In this document: positions 60,972 to 64,000 of the stretch, piece after piece
Layout of the letters: each line of letters begins with the position of its first letter
Position numbering within the stretch: the stretch's first letter is position 1
NCBI GenBank assembly: GCA_021604865.1
Contig: BQJU01000001.1
Span: 186,001 to 250,000, forward strand
DNA from: Saprospiraceae bacterium
GTDB lineage: Bacteria > Bacteroidota > Bacteroidia > Chitinophagales > Saprospiraceae
Direction: 5' to 3'
Length of the DNA: 64,000 bases
The notes under the pieces: generated by a model
What the model saw: only the letters and a program-made list of their open reading frames with translations
The model's database searches: none
Told to the model about the DNA's origin: nothing
Position numbers and translations under genes: made by a program

Positions 60972-63791
60972 CTATCGAGTCAAATACATATTTCGGTCCC
61001 GATCCAACTTGCGGAAGAAGGGATCAGAAAGGTCTTTGATGAAACGAATAGACTCGCCGGTAGATTTCATTTCTGGCCCCAGGTTTTTGTCCACATTAGG
61101 GAATTTATCAAAAGAGAAAACCGGTACCTTAATGGCAAAACCACTGGGTTGTGGTTTGATGTCAAAATCTTTTAGTTTGTGAGTACCCAGCATCACCTTA
61201 GTGGCAATTTGCAAATAAGGCACTTTATATGCTTTGGCAATAAACGGCGTCGTTCTGGAAGCCCGTGGGTTGGCTTCAATTACATATACCTGATCCCCTT
61301 TGATTGCAAACTGGATGTTGATCAGCCCCCGGATATCAAGCGCTTTAGCCAGTTTCTCTGCATATTCTACCATCTTACTAATGGCTTCCACTGAGAGGCT
61401 ATAGGTCGGCAGTACGGCAGCACTATCACCAGAGTGGACACCTGCTGGTTCGATATGTTCCATAATGCCCATAATGTGTACTTCATCTCCATCACAAATA
61501 GCGTCGATCTCCGCTTCTTTGGCTCTTTCCAAAAATTGGTCAATCAGTACCTTATTATCAGGCATGTGTTTGAAAATGGTCAAAACGTGCCGCTCGAGTT
61601 CTTCGTCATTAATGACAATACGCATGCGCTGTCCACCAAGTACATAAGAAGGACGTACCAGTACTGGATAACTCACCTCTTTGGCAATGCGGAGGGCAGC
61701 ATCTGTATCTTCCGCTACACCGTAGTGAGGATAGGGAATGCCCAACTCCTTTAACAGATCTGAAAAAGCACCCCGATCTTCGGCAAGATCCATATTGGTA
61801 TAACTAGTTCCAAAAATTTTTATGCCTCTCTTGTGGAATTCTTCTGCCAGTTTGAGCGCCGTTTGTCCACCAAGCTGCACAATTACGCCATCGGGTTTTT
61901 CCAGATCGAGGATTTCCTCCAGGTGCTCCCAAAAAACGGGTTCAAAATAGAGTTTATCGGCAATGTCAAAGTCCGTAGAAACGGTTTCCGGATTACAATT
62001 AACCATGATGGCCTCATAACCAACCTCCTTAGCTGCCAGCAAGCCATGCACACAGCAATAGTCAAATTCGATACCCTGACCTATGCGGTTTGGACCGGAT
62101 CCCAGTACTAATACTTTTTTCTTTCCAGTGGTGGGTATGCTCTCATTTTCCTTGTCAAAGGTTGAATAAAAATAGGGCGTTTGGGCTTCGAATTCGGCAG
62201 CACAGGTATCTACCATTTTGTAGGTACGGCGAATGCCAACCTGTTTGCGATGATTGGTCACCTCTTTTTCTGTAATGCGCAACAACCAGGCAATCTGGGC
62301 ATCGGAATATCCCACTTCTTTGAGGCTGCGTAGGAAATCATCAGGGATATCTTCCGCAACATTGTATCGCATCAGGTGTTGTTCCATGCTGACCAGCTGT
62401 TTGATCTGGTTGATGAACCAGGGGTCAATGCGGGTTAGTTTGTGTATCGTTTTAGCAGGCACTCCGAGTCGAAGCGCATCCTTAATCCTGAAAATCCGGT
62501 CATCGCTGGGTTTTTCCATGCGCTCCAACACATCTGCTGTTCGGATCCATTCCTTTTTATCGGCGCCAAGCCCCATGCGGTTATTTTCCAGTGACTGACA
62601 GGCCTTTTGCAAAGCTTCCAGGAAATTGCGCCCAATGGCCATCACTTCACCAACCGACTTCATCTGTAGGCCAAGCTGGTGGTCAGAACCCAGGAATTTG
62701 GCAAAGTTCCAACGTGGCATTTTTACGATCACATAATCCAGGGTTGGTTCAAAATAGGCGGAGGTGGTTTTGGTTATTTGGTTTTTCAATTCGTCGAGGG
62801 TGTAACCTATTGCCAGCTTGGTAGCGATTTTGGCAATGGGATAACCCGTTGCTTTACTGGCCAGAGCTGAAGAGCGGGATACCCGTGGATTGATTTCAAT
62901 CACGATGAGTTTTTCTGTCTCCGGATTCTGGGCAAACTGGATGTTGCAGCCACCAGCAAAATTGCCCAGAGAACGCATGGCCTGGATAGCTTGGTTACGC
63001 ATATCCTGATAGGCGGTATCCGAGAGGGTCATCGCTGGCGCAACGGTGATACTGTCACCGGTATGGATGCCCATTGGGTCAACATTTTCAACGGTACAAA
63101 TGATGACCACATTATCGTTGTCGTCCCGCAGCAATTCCAATTCAAATTCCTTCCATCCAAGCACTGCTTTTTCCACCAGGACCTCATGTGTGGGCGACAA
63201 ATCGAGGCCACGCCGTAGGGCAGCATCAAATTCATCAGCCTTATGCACAAAACTACCTCCGGTTCCACCTAAAGTATAGGATGGTCTGATCACGAGTGGA
63301 TACCCAATTTTCTGAGCAGCTTCTTTGCCCTCCAAAAAAGAATTGGCAATATGGGAAGGTGCCACATCCAAGCCAATATCAATCATGTGTTGTCGGAAAG
63401 CTTCGCGGTTTTCAGTCAGCTCAATAGCATCCAGGTCCACGCCAATCATTTTCACCTTATACTTTTCCCAAACGCCCTGATTGCCGGCTTCAATGGTTAG
63501 ATTAAGGGCTGTTTGTCCACCCATTGTAGGCAATACCGCATCAATCTGTCGTTCTTCCAGAATTTGAATGATGCTTTCAACGGTTAATGGTAATAGATAG
63601 ATATTATCGGCAGTGACCGGGTCGGTCATGATGGTGGCCGGATTGGAATTGATCAGTGTAACTTCGATGCCTTCTTCCCGTAGAGAACGGGATGCCTGGG
63701 TACCGGAATAATCAAATTCACAAGCCTGGCCAATGATGATCGGTCCGCTCCCAATGATGAGTACGGACTTTATAGAATTGTCTTTGGGCAT
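60972..63791 (-). CDS. carB: Carbamoyl-phosphate synthase large chain, short form without C-terminal allosteric domain
   Basis: Makes carbamoyl phosphate from bicarbonate, ammonia (from the CarA glutaminase) and two ATP, for pyrimidines and arginine. The 939-residue chain contains both ATP-grasp halves: carboxyphosphate half (about 1-400, starting VLIIGSGPIIIGQACEFDYSG), oligomerisation region (about 400-550) and carbamoyl-phosphate half (about 555-935, VLVLGSGPNRIGQGIEFDY). E. coli CarB has about 130 more residues forming the MGS-like domain that binds UMP and ornithine; here the protein stops at DRDRNMYLTR, right at that boundary, before a strong terminator, so the domain is absent rather than broken off. 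Short CarB proteins occur in other Bacteroidota as I recall. carA is not in the window. Confidence 0.97.
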   Translation of the reverse strand: MPKDNSIKSVLIIGSGPIIIGQACEFDYSGTQASRSLREEGIEVTLINSNPATIMTDPVTADNIYLLPLTVESIIQILEERQIDAVLPTMGGQTALNLTIEAGNQGVWEKYKVKMIGVDLDAIELTENREAFRQHMIDIGLDVAPSHIANSFLEGKEAAQKIGYPLVIRPSYTLGGTGGSFVHKADEFDAALRRGLDLSPTHEVLVEKAVLGWKEFELELLRDDNDNVVIICTVENVDPMGIHTGDSITVAPAMTLSDTAYQDMRNQAIQAMRSLGNFAGGCNIQFAQNPETEKLIVIEINPRVSRSSALASKATGYPIAKIATKLAIGYTLDELKNQITKTTSAYFEPTLDYVIVKMPRWNFAKFLGSDHQLGLQMKSVGEVMAIGRNFLEALQKACQSLENNRMGLGADKKEWIRTADVLERMEKPSDDRIFRIKDALRLGVPAKTIHKLTRIDPWFINQIKQLVSMEQHLMRYNVAEDIPDDFLRSLKEVGYSDAQIAWLLRITEKEVTNHRKQVGIRRTYKMVDTCAAEFEAQTPYFYSTFDKENESIPTTGKKKVLVLGSGPNRIGQGIEFDYCCVHGLLAAKEVGYEAIMVNCNPETVSTDFDIADKLYFEPVFWEHLEEILDLEKPDGVIVQLGGQTALKLAEEFHKRGIKIFGTSYTNMDLAEDRGAFSDLLKELGIPYPHYGVAEDTDAALRIAKEVSYPVLVRPSYVLGGQRMRIVINDEELERHVLTIFKHMPDNKVLIDQFLERAKEAEIDAICDGDEVHIMGIMEHIEPAGVHSGDSAAVLPTYSLSVEAISKMVEYAEKLAKALDIRGLINIQFAIKGDQVYVIEANPRASRTTPFIAKAYKVPYLQIATKVMLGTHKLKDFDIKPQPSGFAIKVPVFSFDKFPNVDKNLGPEMKSTGESIRFIKDLSDPFFRKLDRDRNMYLTR

Positions 63792-63878
63792 TTCCAGTGG
63801 TTTAAATTGGCTGCAAAGATAGAATTGCCCAAGGAATTGCCTGAATGAAAATCAGGTTTTTTGAAAGATTGATGAAAT

Positions 63879-64000
63879 CTACTTGAAATAATCCCTCATT
63901 TTTTCAAAAAAACCTTTATCTGATTTGCCGGGTTGTGGATTAAAATTGGGCATATCACGCAATTTCTCGAGTAATACTCTCTCGTCGTTATTGACCTTTT
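63879..64000 (-). CDS. C-terminal tail of a probable DnaJ/Hsp40 chaperone (5' part outside window)
   Basis: On the minus strand an open frame enters from the right edge and ends at the TAG at 63879-63881. The 39 visible residues include ERVLLEKLRDMPNFNPQP and end KGFFEKMRDYFK, which resembles the C-terminus of bacterial DnaJ proteins (leucine/charged helix, 'NFxP', then 'GFFxKxKxxF'). It was missed as a complete gene because its start is outside. It lies 87 bases upstream of carB on the same strand. If DnaJ, it is the J-domain co-chaperone of DnaK; the J domain itself is not visible, so the call rests on the tail alone. Confidence 0.55.
   Translation of the reverse strand, partial: KVNNDERVLLEKLRDMPNFNPQPGKSDKGFFEKMRDYFK

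Overview
This window comes from a Bacteroidota chromosome, most likely a member of the Saprospiria (Lewinella/Haliscomenobacter type). The evidence is a SusC/SusD pair divergent from a hybrid two-component regulator, three secreted proteins with type IX (T9SS) C-terminal sorting domains, a DUF5686 outer-membrane protein, and weak Shine-Dalgarno sequences. One clear promoter has the Bacteroidota form (TTTG, 19 bases, TAnnTTTG). The placement below phylum is inference. I saw no tRNA, rRNA, CRISPR array, transposase, integrase or phage module.

Layout. 1-8315: 3' part of a surface protein with an endosialidase-type chaperone tail, a cyclophilin, a fused 5-oxoprolinase and a TMTC-like TPR membrane protein. 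8555-14887: mnmG, a conserved protein of unknown function, a VanY-like lipoprotein and a long-form PurF. 15071-21649: DUF5686 protein, GlsB-like protein, a VWA protein, an M20 peptidase and rfbA. 21677-24447: a signalling operon of hybrid kinase, Hpt protein and a receiver that has lost its phospho-acceptor Asp. 24907-27505: a small unknown protein, rlmD and an RDD protein, divergent from the SpoIIM-DUF4129-DUF4350-MoxR-DUF58 operon (27582-34038). 34096-44297: a minimal polysaccharide-utilisation-like locus of susD, susC, hybrid regulator and beta-helix lipoprotein. 44502-53797: ftcD, a DUF2461 protein, a TonB-dependent receptor, a LytS-type kinase, a 2TM protein and nadE. 53879-55947: a coupled pair of a helical protein and a PD-(D/E)XK nuclease-like protein. 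56161-60903: three T9SS cargo proteins, two of them with thioredoxin-like CxxC domains. 60972-64000: carB without its allosteric domain, and the tail of a probable DnaJ.

The coding content is mostly ordinary chromosomal material. The unusual part is the intergenic DNA, which carries at least four separate repeat families: (i) two phase-perfect heptamer arrays, each starting a few bases after a stop codon in the sense orientation and both ending in the same truncated unit; (ii) a mosaic element in three states of completeness; (iii) three copies of the 12-mer TTTGTCAAAGAA, two of them in hairpins; (iv) an 18-mer hairpin sequence at two sites. There are also candidate operators: a palindrome inside the nadE promoter, a 14-bp direct repeat with a 21-bp period just after the AraC-type hybrid regulator, and a 14-bp palindrome between the RDD and SpoIIM genes.
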